Shown piece by piece: positions 38,037 to 45,888 of a stretch of DNA of 64,000 bases. The notes below the pieces were generated by a model. The model was not told where the DNA came from, searched no databases, and saw only the letters and a program-made list of their open reading frames with translations. This stretch comes from Candidatus Scybalomonas excrementigallinarum (GTDB taxonomy: Bacteria > Bacillota > Clostridia > Lachnospirales > Lachnospiraceae). The stretch's first letter is position 1; every line of letters starts with the position of its first letter. Both the position numbers and the translations under genes were made by a program. Where the stretch lies: positions 1 to 64,000 of the forward strand of contig DVIZ01000084.1 of NCBI GenBank assembly GCA_018710905.1, written 5' to 3'.

Positions 38037-38915
38037 ATGCAAGTAGAAAGTGAAGTTATGTTAAAAGCCCATACATTAATCGAAGCGTTGCCTTATATTC
38101 GTAGATTTAATGGGGCAAAAATTGTTGTAAAGTATGGAGGGAGTGCCATGCTTGATGAGGATTTAAAATATAATGTGATTAAAGATGTGGCTCTTTTAAA
38201 GCTGATTGGAATGAAGCCGATTATTGTCCATGGAGGCGGAAAAGAAATTAGCAAATGGGTGACGTTGTTAGGAAAAGAACCTAAGTTTGTCAATGGGCTT
38301 CGTGTGACCGATGAAGATACGATAGAAGTGGCAGAAATGGTACTCAATAAAGTGAATAAAAGTCTTGTGGCAATGATGGAAAAACAGGGTATTAAAGCGG
38401 TTGGATTAAGTGGACGCGATGGGGGAATGCTTCGGGTGGAGAAGAAATATTCGGATGGAAAAGATATCGGATTCGTTGGACAGGTAAAAGAGGTGCAAGC
38501 AGATTTATTAGAAAACTTAATGGAAGATGATTATGTTCCTGTTATCGCACCCATCGGATTAGGAGATGAATTTGAAGCGTATAATATCAATGCCGATGAT
38601 GCGGCCTGTGCCATTGCAAAAGGGATTCATGCAGAAAAATTAGTGTTTTTAACGGATATTGAAGGTGTTTATGTGGATCCAAACGATAAAGAAACGCTGA
38701 TTTCAGAGATGGACTTACCAACGGCAAAAAAATTTATTGAAAATGGAGTTGTCGGCGGTGGAATGATTCCAAAGCTCACCAATTGTATTGAAGCGGTGGA
38801 AAGTGGAGTAGGAAGAGTCCATATTTTAGATGGGCGTCAAAAACATTGTCTCCTTCTTGAGTTTTTCACTGAGAAAGGAATTGGAACAGCAATTGTAAAA
38901 GAACCTTTATTTTAA
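38037..38915 (+). CDS. argB: Acetylglutamate kinase
   Basis: ArgB phosphorylates N-acetylglutamate, usually the feedback-controlled step when ArgJ recycles acetyl groups. The 292-residue protein contains [15 protein letters not shown] (phosphate binding), [21 protein letters not shown], and [15 protein letters not shown]. The start ATG at 38037 follows AAAGAGGAG; an in-frame ATG at 38004 would add an unlikely basic extension. The N-terminal helix ([24 protein letters not shown]) is like that of arginine-sensitive hexameric enzymes, suggesting feedback inhibition. Third gene of the operon. Confidence 0.96.
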   Translation: MQVESEVMLKAHTLIEALPYIRRFNGAKIVVKYGGSAMLDEDLKYNVIKDVALLKLIGMKPIIVHGGGKEISKWVTLLGKEPKFVNGLRVTDEDTIEVAEMVLNKVNKSLVAMMEKQGIKAVGLSGRDGGMLRVEKKYSDGKDIGFVGQVKEVQADLLENLMEDDYVPVIAPIGLGDEFEAYNINADDAACAIAKGIHAEKLVFLTDIEGVYVDPNDKETLISEMDLPTAKKFIENGVVGGGMIPKLTNCIEAVESGVGRVHILDGRQKHCLLLEFFTEKGIGTAIVKEPLF

Positions 38916-38945
38916 ACAAATTATGAGAAAGGAAGGAATGGGGAC

Positions 38946-40124
38946 ATGAATTATCAAGAACAAGCAGAAAAAGTCATCATGAAGACTTACAACCGTTTTC
39001 CTGTAGTGCTTGAAAAAGGAGAAGGTGTTTATTTATATGATACCGAGGGAAAGCGATATTTAGATTTTGGATCAGGAATTGCGGTTTTTGCCTTAGGATA
39101 TCATAATGAAGCATATAATCAAGCGTTAAAAGATCAGATTGATAAACTCATTCATACATCCAATTTATATTACAATGTTCCAGCAATCGAAGCAGCTACA
39201 AAGATTGTAGAGACTACAGGCCTTGATAAAGTATTTTTTACGAATAGTGGGACGGAAGCCATTGAAGGAGCTATAAAATTAGCGAGAAAATATGCCTATT
39301 TAAAAGATCCGACAAAAGAATATGAAATTATCGCTATGGATCATGGATTTCATGGAAGAAGCCAAGGGGCTTTATCGGTTACTGGTACAAAAAAATATCG
39401 AGAGGGAATGATTCCAAAGGGAATCAGTGCAGTCTTTGCAACGTTTAATGATTTAGAAGATGTTAAGAGTAAAATAACGGATCGGACTTGTGCCATTATT
39501 ACAGAAGTAGTGCAAGGAGAGGGAGGCATTTATCCTGCCAATCAAGAGTTTTTAAAAGGGCTTAGAAGCCTTTGTGATGAAAAAGATATTCTTTTAATCT
39601 TTGATGAAATCCAGTGTGGAATGGGGCGTTGTGGTGCTATGTATGCCCATGAACTTTATGGGGTAAAACCAGATATTATGACGCTTGCGAAGGCGTTAGG
39701 ATGTGGAGTTCCCGTAGGAGCGTTTGTAGCCAGTAAAAAGTGCAGTTCTACTTTAGTGGCGGGGGATCATGGGACGACTTATGGAGGAAATCCACTGGCT
39801 ACCGCTGCTGTAAGCAAAGTGTACGATTTATTTGAAGAACAAAAGATAATCGAACATGTGCGAGAAATTGGAGAATATCTTGGAGAAAAGCTCGACACAT
39901 TGGCACAAAAATATGATATGATAAAAGAACATAGAGGGATTGGTTTGATGCACGGTCTTGAATTAAAACCAGAAGTCTCTGTTTTAGAAGTGATTAAGAA
40001 AGCGCTCAAACAGGGGTTGATTCTTTTATCGGCAGGTAATAATACGATCCGTTTCGTGCCACCACTGATTATAGAAAAACACCATGTAGATGAGATGCTT
40101 TCCATTTTGGAAAGGTGTTTATAG
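38946..40124 (+). CDS. argD: Acetylornithine aminotransferase
   Basis: ArgD is the PLP-dependent aminotransferase that makes N-acetylornithine. At 392 residues it shows the class III signatures: LDFGSGIAVFALGYHN, FFTNSGTEAIEGAIKLARKY, the PLP-binding FDEIQCGMGRCG and the Schiff-base Lys249 in TLAKALGCGVPVGAF. The ATG follows AAAGGAAGG, 30 bp after argB. The next gene, a sugar-type solute-binding lipoprotein, begins 3 nt after the argD stop, so the two are probably translationally coupled. Confidence 0.97.
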   Translation: MNYQEQAEKVIMKTYNRFPVVLEKGEGVYLYDTEGKRYLDFGSGIAVFALGYHNEAYNQALKDQIDKLIHTSNLYYNVPAIEAATKIVETTGLDKVFFTNSGTEAIEGAIKLARKYAYLKDPTKEYEIIAMDHGFHGRSQGALSVTGTKKYREGMIPKGISAVFATFNDLEDVKSKITDRTCAIITEVVQGEGGIYPANQEFLKGLRSLCDEKDILLIFDEIQCGMGRCGAMYAHELYGVKPDIMTLAKALGCGVPVGAFVASKKCSSTLVAGDHGTTYGGNPLATAAVSKVYDLFEEQKIIEHVREIGEYLGEKLDTLAQKYDMIKEHRGIGLMHGLELKPEVSVLEVIKKALKQGLILLSAGNNTIRFVPPLIIEKHHVDEMLSILERCL

Positions 40125-40127
40125 GAA

Positions 40128-41387
40128 ATGAAACGAAGTGTTAGGAAGGTATTTTATAGAGGGATTATTGCGTTAGTATCTATTTTTTTATTATCTGGAT
40201 GCAATAAGGCGGACAATAAGAAAGCGTCTAGGAATCATATGAGTTATGAAAGACTAAAAAAAGATTTTCCTGTGGAAAAAAACGTAAAATTAACTGTTTG
40301 GTATCAAAAGGAAGAGGAAGAGCAATTTTTATTAGAAGCAGCGGAAGCTTTTGAAGAAAAATATTCCATTGAAGTGGAAAGCCATTGTGTAAAGAAAACG
40401 GATTATTTAAAGGAGATTGCGTTAAAGAGTAAGAGCAATGAGGCGCCAGATCTTTATTTTATTTCCAATGGGCAGTTACAACAAGCAAAGCAGTATGGAA
40501 TTGCAAAACAGGTAGAATTTTTTCCTCAGCAGTTTTTAGAAGAAAATTATCCGAAAACAGCCATAAAGGCAGGAAGTTTACAAGATGGTATGTATGGATA
40601 TCCGCTTTACTTTGATACATATTTTTTACTTTATCATACGGAAGATGTGAGATATGCGCCGACCACATTTGATGAAATGATTGAATATGGGGAACAGCTT
40701 TCGGATAAAAAGGATAATACCAATTTATTCAAATGGGATTTAACGGATCCTTATACAAATTTTATGTTTTTAGGAGATTCTATGGAGCTGTTTGGGGATA
40801 CGGGAGATGACCCATCTTTGTTTAAAATTAATAATTATCAGACAATAGAAGCCATGAAATATTTTCAAGAGCTCAATAATTTACCCATTGGTACGATGCA
40901 AACGGTAGATTATGAAACGGTTTTAAGTTCGATTGAACATAATGAAGCGGTATTTGCTATTTGTGAAACCGATGCCATCAATCGAATTCCAAAAAATAGT
41001 TCTTATAAAGTGGCATTACTGCCTGACTTAACAGATGAGATTGAGAGCAATAGTTTGTCTATTACAGAATTAGCTGTTGTCAATGAACAGTCAAAACAAC
41101 AAAAAGCGGCAGAGCTTTTTGCCAGTTATCTATCTTATGAATTTGCCAATCAACAATACGATACAATCGGACGATTATCGGCAAAAAAAGGAATTTTTTA
41201 CGAGGATGAACGTTTGCAGATGATTTATCGTCAGTATGAGAAAAGTATGCCAATTCCAAAAGGAAAAGCTATGGAATATTTTTGGAATTATATGAGAATT
41301 GCCAATGAAAATATATGGAATGGTGCTACCGTATCAAGGCAGATGGATGAGGTACAAAAGAAAATGGAGAACCTTCTTTCTTCCTAA
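40128..41387 (+). CDS. Orphan extracellular solute-binding lipoprotein
   Basis: A 419-residue family 1 solute-binding protein with a signal ending LLSGC (Cys25 lipid anchor). The core begins VKLTVWYQKEEEEQFLLEAAEAFEEKYSIEVESHCV and includes APDLYFISNGQLQQAKQ and MYGYPLYFDTYFLLYH, as in carbohydrate-binding proteins. No permease or ATPase follows; instead the gene is attached to the end of the arginine operon with a 3-nt gap after argD. It might serve a transporter encoded elsewhere, act as a sensor lipoprotein, or bind a non-sugar ligand. Ligand unknown. A stem-loop of the dispersed type terminates the operon at 41487. Confidence 0.88.
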   Translation: MKRSVRKVFYRGIIALVSIFLLSGCNKADNKKASRNHMSYERLKKDFPVEKNVKLTVWYQKEEEEQFLLEAAEAFEEKYSIEVESHCVKKTDYLKEIALKSKSNEAPDLYFISNGQLQQAKQYGIAKQVEFFPQQFLEENYPKTAIKAGSLQDGMYGYPLYFDTYFLLYHTEDVRYAPTTFDEMIEYGEQLSDKKDNTNLFKWDLTDPYTNFMFLGDSMELFGDTGDDPSLFKINNYQTIEAMKYFQELNNLPIGTMQTVDYETVLSSIEHNEAVFAICETDAINRIPKNSSYKVALLPDLTDEIESNSLSITELAVVNEQSKQQKAAELFASYLSYEFANQQYDTIGRLSAKKGIFYEDERLQMIYRQYEKSMPIPKGKAMEYFWNYMRIANENIWNGATVSRQMDEVQKKMENLLSS

Positions 41388-41486
41388 GCTAGTGATAGGT
41401 CAAGATACTTGTTAGAGTAGGGGATAAGAGTCATAAGCCTGAAACAATGTGCATGTTGTGTGTGGACATAGAAAACGAAGAGATAG

Positions 41487-41528
41487 AAAACGATGAGAAA
41501 TTGGTAACGAATGTTTCTCATCGTTTTT
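41487..41528 (+). terminator. Terminator after arg operon; dispersed stem-loop copy B
   Basis: AAAACGATGAGAAA (41487-41500) pairs perfectly with TTTCTCATCGTTTT (41514-41527) and is followed by a T run. The loop region between GAAA and TGTTTCT is 11 nt (TTGGTAACGAA), the same layout as copies at 13101 and 48308. Confidence 0.85.
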
Positions 41529-41615
41529 ATGTATAAAAAGGGATTGTTTGGAAAGCCTAAGAAAGAAAGCAGTTTTTAAAAAAGTTCAAAATAAAAAAAT
41601 AAAGGAGGCTATGAA

Positions 41616-42056
41616 ATGATCGGATTTTTAATTGCACTCATATCTGGTGCGCTTATGTCGATTCAAGGTGTCTTTAACACAGGTGTTACAAAACAAAGTG
41701 GTGTTTGGGTGACAAACAGTTTTGTACAATTAACAGGGTTTCTTGTTTGCATGGTTATTTGGTTCTTTACAGAAAGAAAAGAACATAATTTATTAAAGAT
41801 AATAAAAGTAGAGCCAAAATATTTACTGTTAGGCGGCGTGATAGGTGCTATGATTACGTGGACAGTTATTATGGCCATGCAAAAATTAGGACCAGCAAAA
41901 GCAGTATTAGTTATTGTCATTGCGCAGATTTTTGTGGCTTATCTCATTGAGCTTTTTGGACTGTTTGGTGCGGAGAAAATGCCGTTTTATTGGACAAAAT
42001 TACTAGGTGTGTTAGTCGCAGTGTCAGGTATTGCACTTTTTCAGTGGAAATCGTAA
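41616..42056 (+). CDS. YdcZ (DUF606) family small membrane transporter
   Basis: A 146-residue protein with five predicted membrane helices, starting MIGFLIALISGALMSIQGVFNTGVTKQSG and ending GVLVAVSGIALFQWKS. This corresponds to the DMT-superfamily YdcZ/DUF606 group, which are half-length EamA-like proteins that probably act as dimers. Substrates are not established. The ATG follows AAAGGAGGC. It stands alone between the arg operon terminator and the comEA promoter. Confidence 0.88.
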   Translation: MIGFLIALISGALMSIQGVFNTGVTKQSGVWVTNSFVQLTGFLVCMVIWFFTERKEHNLLKIIKVEPKYLLLGGVIGAMITWTVIMAMQKLGPAKAVLVIVIAQIFVAYLIELFGLFGAEKMPFYWTKLLGVLVAVSGIALFQWKS

Positions 42057-42077
42057 GTAATTAGTAAGATTTATCAG

Positions 42078-42106
42078 TTGAAAAGGAGAGAAAGATTCGG
42101 TACAAT
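42078..42106 (+). promoter_or_regulatory. Candidate promoter of the comEA-comEC operon
   Basis: TTGAAA (42078-42083) and TACAAT (42101-42106) lie 17 bp apart, 90 bp before the comEA start. Confidence 0.6.
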
Positions 42107-42195
42107 AAAGATAACGCCATAAATGACAGAGGATATCAATGGATCCACTTGTCGGAATCTGAGATCTATTATACAATGAAAGGAGATATCATTGT

Positions 42196-42801
42196 ATGAA
42201 GAAAGGCGTATTCCTTTATTTATTTTTTGTCCTGACAGCTGTAAGTCTTACAGCCTGTAGTGATTCCCAGAGTGAAACTGAGATTCTGCTCAAAGAGCAA
42301 ACGAAGCAAGTGGAGCAGACAACAGACTTTTCTGAGACAGAAGTGTCAGGAAAGACAACAAACCAATGCACAATTTATGTCTATATATGTGGAGAAGTGA
42401 AGTATCCTGATGTCTATGAACTTTTAGAAGGAAGCAGAGTGAAAGATGCTGTACAAAAAGCTGGCGGATTCAATCATGATGCAGATGAAAAAAGAGTGAA
42501 TTTAGCAAGACAGCTTTTCGATGGAGAGCAAATTATTATTCCAAAGAAGGGTGAAGACCTCAGTGAAAATCAAGAGTTTCCTAATGAAAGTAATAGTGAG
42601 AGCCAACAAAAAATAAACATAAATACAGCGACAAAGGAACAACTGATGTCTCTTTCTGGAATTGGAGAAGCAAAGGCAGAAGCCATTATTGCTTATCGGG
42701 AAGAACACGGAGCGTTTCGTTCTATTGATGAGTTGAAAGAAATAAGGGGAATTAAAGATGGAGTCTTTCAAAAAGTGAAAGATTTGATAACAATACACTG
42801 A
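42196..42801 (+). CDS. comEA: ComEA-family DNA-binding lipoprotein
   Basis: ComEA binds double-stranded DNA outside the membrane and hands it to ComEC. The 201-residue protein has a signal ending SLTAC (Cys21), so it is anchored as a lipoprotein rather than by the usual N-terminal helix. A SLBB domain (about 60-120; TIYVYICGEVKYPDVYELLEGSRVKDAVQKAGGF) is followed by an acidic linker and a tandem helix-hairpin-helix domain (about 140-201; ININTATKEQLMSLSGIGEAKAEAIIAYR). The ATG follows GAAAGGAGATATC. A two-component system lies between it and comEC. Confidence 0.93.
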   Translation: MKKGVFLYLFFVLTAVSLTACSDSQSETEILLKEQTKQVEQTTDFSETEVSGKTTNQCTIYVYICGEVKYPDVYELLEGSRVKDAVQKAGGFNHDADEKRVNLARQLFDGEQIIIPKKGEDLSENQEFPNESNSESQQKININTATKEQLMSLSGIGEAKAEAIIAYREEHGAFRSIDELKEIRGIKDGVFQKVKDLITIH

Positions 42802-42815
42802 GGTGAATAGAAAAA

Positions 42816-43511
42816 ATGGGAAGAAAAGTATTAGTAGTAGATGATGAAAAGTTGATCGTAAAGGGTATTAAGTTCAGCTTAGAACAAGATGATATGCAAG
42901 TAGATTGCGCCTATGATGGCGAAGAAGCACTGAATATGGCAAGAAATAATAGTTATGATATTATTTTGCTAGATGTGATGCTTCCAAAGTTAACAGGATT
43001 TGAAGTGTGCCAACAGATCCGAGAATTTTCCGATGTTCCAATTATTATGCTAACAGCAAAAGGAGATGATATGGATAAGATTCTCGGATTGGAATATGGC
43101 GCAGATGATTATATTACAAAACCATTCAATATATTAGAAGTAAAGGCGAGAATTAAAGTTATTTTAAGAAGAAGTAGCAAGCAAGTGAGTGAAAAACAAC
43201 AGCAAAGAGTGATTACTTCTGGCGGACTTAAAATCGACTGCGAAAGCCGTCGTGTTCATATTGATGGGAAGGAAGTCAACTTAACAGCAAAAGAATTTGA
43301 TCTTGTGGAATTGTTAATTACAAATCCAGAGAAAGTATACAGCAGAGAGAAATTATTGAATACCGTTTGGGGATATGATTATCCTGGAGACGTGAGAACG
43401 GTTGATGTTCATATTCGTAGACTTCGTGAAAAAATTGAAAGCAATCCAGGAGATCCGAAGTACATACATACGAAATGGGGTGTAGGATATTATTTCCAGT
43501 CTCAAAATTAA
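42816..43511 (+). CDS. OmpR/PhoB-type response regulator
   Basis: A 231-residue regulator with a receiver domain (1-120) and a C-terminal winged helix (135-228). The acidic pocket is DDE near the N terminus, the phosphoacceptor Asp53 is in IILLDVMLPK, and the switch Lys is in YITKPFN. The DNA-binding part has LTAKEFDLVELLITNPEKVYSREKLL and RTVDVHIRRLREKIE. Start ATG follows GAGGTGAAT, 14 bp after comEA. Closest in style to the PhoP/VicR group. The kinase partner is encoded 19 bp downstream; the target genes are unknown. Confidence 0.96.
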   Translation: MGRKVLVVDDEKLIVKGIKFSLEQDDMQVDCAYDGEEALNMARNNSYDIILLDVMLPKLTGFEVCQQIREFSDVPIIMLTAKGDDMDKILGLEYGADDYITKPFNILEVKARIKVILRRSSKQVSEKQQQRVITSGGLKIDCESRRVHIDGKEVNLTAKEFDLVELLITNPEKVYSREKLLNTVWGYDYPGDVRTVDVHIRRLREKIESNPGDPKYIHTKWGVGYYFQSQN

Positions 43512-43530
43512 GCTGAATGGCTTAAAAAGT

Positions 43531-44922
43531 ATGAAGTTTGCTGTATTTCTTTCCTTTTTTTCTTTGATGATGGTGCTAATCTTTACTTTTGGAAAAAGTT
43601 TGGAGAATGCCTACTATAAAAAATCGATAGAACAGAAAATAAATCAAGTGCAGTTACAATGTAATATGCTTGCAAACCAAGTGTATAATTTAAATTTTCT
43701 AATTCAAGATGCTTCTAGTACACTGGATGTGGAGGTCGATCAGATGGCCAGTGTGCTAGAGGGGAGAATTATGATTCTTGATAAAAATTTTCGGATTATT
43801 AAAGATACGTATGGATTTGATCAAAATAAATATTTTATTTCAGAAGATATGATTCGAATGATGCGTGGAGATACTTTGAAGTCTTATGAGACAAAAAAGG
43901 GATATGCCGAAGTGATGGTTCCTATTTTGGAGGAAGGCGGAAAGAATTGTCAAGGAATTGTAATGGCATTTATATCGACAGAAGATATTGCGATGACTCA
44001 GTTAGCTATTCGCGAGAAAAGTCAGACATTGTATGTGATATTTGCAATTTTGGCAGTGAGCATTGCATGGGGACTTTCTTCTCTTTTGACGAAACCATTT
44101 AAAGTGTTTAATGAGGCCATTCGTCATATGGCAGATGGACATTTAGATGAAAAAATTCCAGTGGAAGGTTATGTTGAAATGCAAACGATGGCTTCGGTTA
44201 TTAATGACATTACAGCAAAAATTCAAGCGGTGGAAGATTCTAGACAGGAATTTGTATCCAATGTATCCCATGAATTAAAGACACCGATTACTTCCATGAA
44301 AGTACTTGCGGATTCTTTGCTCTCTCAAGAAGGAGTTCCAGCGGAATTATATCGAGAGTTTCTTGTAGATATTGCAGCGGAAATTGAGCGAGAAAATAAG
44401 ATTATTAACGATCTATTAGCTCTCGTAAAAATGGATAAGAAGGCTTCTGCTTTAAATATTACAACCGTTGATATTAATGAGCTTTTAGAAATGCTTTTGA
44501 AACGATTACGACCTCTTGCGGCAAAGAGAAATATAGAAATTGTCTTTGAAAGTTTTCGTCCCGTATCAGCAGAAATTGATGAAGTGAAGTTCTCTTTGGC
44601 ATTCTCTAACTTAGTAGAAAATGCAATCAAATATAATGTAGATAATGGCTGGATTCGCGTATCTTTAAATGCGGATCATAAGTTTTTTTATGTTAAAATT
44701 GCGGATTCTGGTGTGGGAATACCAGAGGATTGCCAAGATCAAATTTTTGAACGCTTTTATCGGGTGGATAAAGCTCGTTCAAGGGAAACTGGAGGAACAG
44801 GGCTTGGTCTTTCTATTACACGAAATGCTATTTTAATGCACAAAGGTGCGATAAAACTTTATAGCAAAGAAGGGGAAGGTACGACTTTTACAATTCGAAT
44901 TCCTCTTAATTATGTAGTGTAG
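43531..44922 (+). CDS. Membrane sensor histidine kinase
   Basis: A 463-residue kinase with an N-terminal helix (about 2-20), an extracytoplasmic sensor region (about 30-165), a second helix (about 170-188), a HAMP domain (about 190-240), the dimerisation/phosphoacceptor helix FVSNVSHELKTPI with His247, and the ATPase with NLVENAIKYN (N box), DSGVGIPEDCQDQIFERFYRVD (G1/F) and GGTGLGLSI (G2). The sensor region shows no named domain. The ribosome binding site before the ATG at 43531 is weak and an in-frame stop lies just upstream, so translation may depend on coupling to the regulator gene. PhoR/WalK-like. Confidence 0.95.
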   Translation: MKFAVFLSFFSLMMVLIFTFGKSLENAYYKKSIEQKINQVQLQCNMLANQVYNLNFLIQDASSTLDVEVDQMASVLEGRIMILDKNFRIIKDTYGFDQNKYFISEDMIRMMRGDTLKSYETKKGYAEVMVPILEEGGKNCQGIVMAFISTEDIAMTQLAIREKSQTLYVIFAILAVSIAWGLSSLLTKPFKVFNEAIRHMADGHLDEKIPVEGYVEMQTMASVINDITAKIQAVEDSRQEFVSNVSHELKTPITSMKVLADSLLSQEGVPAELYREFLVDIAAEIERENKIINDLLALVKMDKKASALNITTVDINELLEMLLKRLRPLAAKRNIEIVFESFRPVSAEIDEVKFSLAFSNLVENAIKYNVDNGWIRVSLNADHKFFYVKIADSGVGIPEDCQDQIFERFYRVDKARSRETGGTGLGLSITRNAILMHKGAIKLYSKEGEGTTFTIRIPLNYVV

Positions 44923-44937
44923 AAAGGAGCCAAAAAG

Positions 44938-45885
44938 TTGAAACGAAAACAGATAATAAAATATATACTGCTCGCTATTATTATTATGGCTAGCTTCGTT
45001 GGCTGTAGTCAAGAAGGAGAATCTTATCAAGAAGGAGATGAAGAAAAAGGAGTTACCCTTTATTATTTAAATCCAGAAGGAACCAAGTTATTAGAATATT
45101 GGTTTGAATATGAGGAAATCCCAGAGGATACGAAAGAGGCAGTAGGAGTCATTATAGAGCAGTTAAAACAATCACCAGATCTGTCAAAATATAAAGCGGT
45201 TATTACAGAAAATATGGGCTTTCATAAAGTGAAAGTTGAAGATAGCTATGTTTCATTGGATTTTAACACTGGCTATGGAAAACTAGATATGGCTACCGAG
45301 GTACTTTGTCGAGGGGCGATTGTTAAGAGTATCACCCAATTACCAAAAGTAAATAATGTGGAAATTACAATGAATGGACAGCCAATTACCGATCGGGATG
45401 GAAAAGTGCTCGGTATTATGAACAGTGAAAGTTTTATTATGGATGCAAGCGATCTGAGTAGTTATGGAACTTATGGAGAAGTTAATATTTATTTTGCGGA
45501 TACAAAGGGTGAAAAATTAGTAAAATATCAAACTCAGTTGGACACAGGTAGCAATGTTTCCATGGAGCAAAAAGTAATTGAGCAATTGATAAAAGGTCCA
45601 GATTCTGAGCGATATCGAGCAACCATTCCAGAAGGGACAAAGGTAATTAAAACGTCGGTAAAAGATGGCATTTGCTATGTGGATCTCAATCGAAAGTTTT
45701 TAGAGGGAGTAGCAGATGTTAGCGATGAAGTTACCATTTATTCCATTGTAAATTCTCTTGTAGAATTGCCAAATATTAATAAAGTGCAATTCACAATTGA
45801 AGGAGAGCGGGTTGCAAAATATCGAGAGACAATAGCGTTTGATGGAATGTTTGAAAGAAATCTTGAGTTAATAAAAGGAGAATAA
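44938..45885 (+). CDS. Lipoprotein with two GerMN domains
   Basis: A 315-residue lipoprotein: signal ending SFVGC (Cys23), then two GerMN (sporulation/germination) domains at about 37-160 and 180-305. Each contains the family pattern of a VTLYYLNPEG/VNIYFADTKGEK strand, a helix ending VIEQLIKGP-like, and YVSLDFN/CYVDLNRKF. It starts at TTG 44938 behind AAAGGAGCC, 15 bp after the kinase gene. GerM proteins help engulfment and germination in sporulating bacteria; in this position, beside a two-component system, it resembles the LpqB/GerMN accessory lipoproteins and may modulate the kinase. That link is inferred. Confidence 0.9.
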   Translation: MKRKQIIKYILLAIIIMASFVGCSQEGESYQEGDEEKGVTLYYLNPEGTKLLEYWFEYEEIPEDTKEAVGVIIEQLKQSPDLSKYKAVITENMGFHKVKVEDSYVSLDFNTGYGKLDMATEVLCRGAIVKSITQLPKVNNVEITMNGQPITDRDGKVLGIMNSESFIMDASDLSSYGTYGEVNIYFADTKGEKLVKYQTQLDTGSNVSMEQKVIEQLIKGPDSERYRATIPEGTKVIKTSVKDGICYVDLNRKFLEGVADVSDEVTIYSIVNSLVELPNINKVQFTIEGERVAKYRETIAFDGMFERNLELIKGE

Positions 45886-45888
45886 TGA

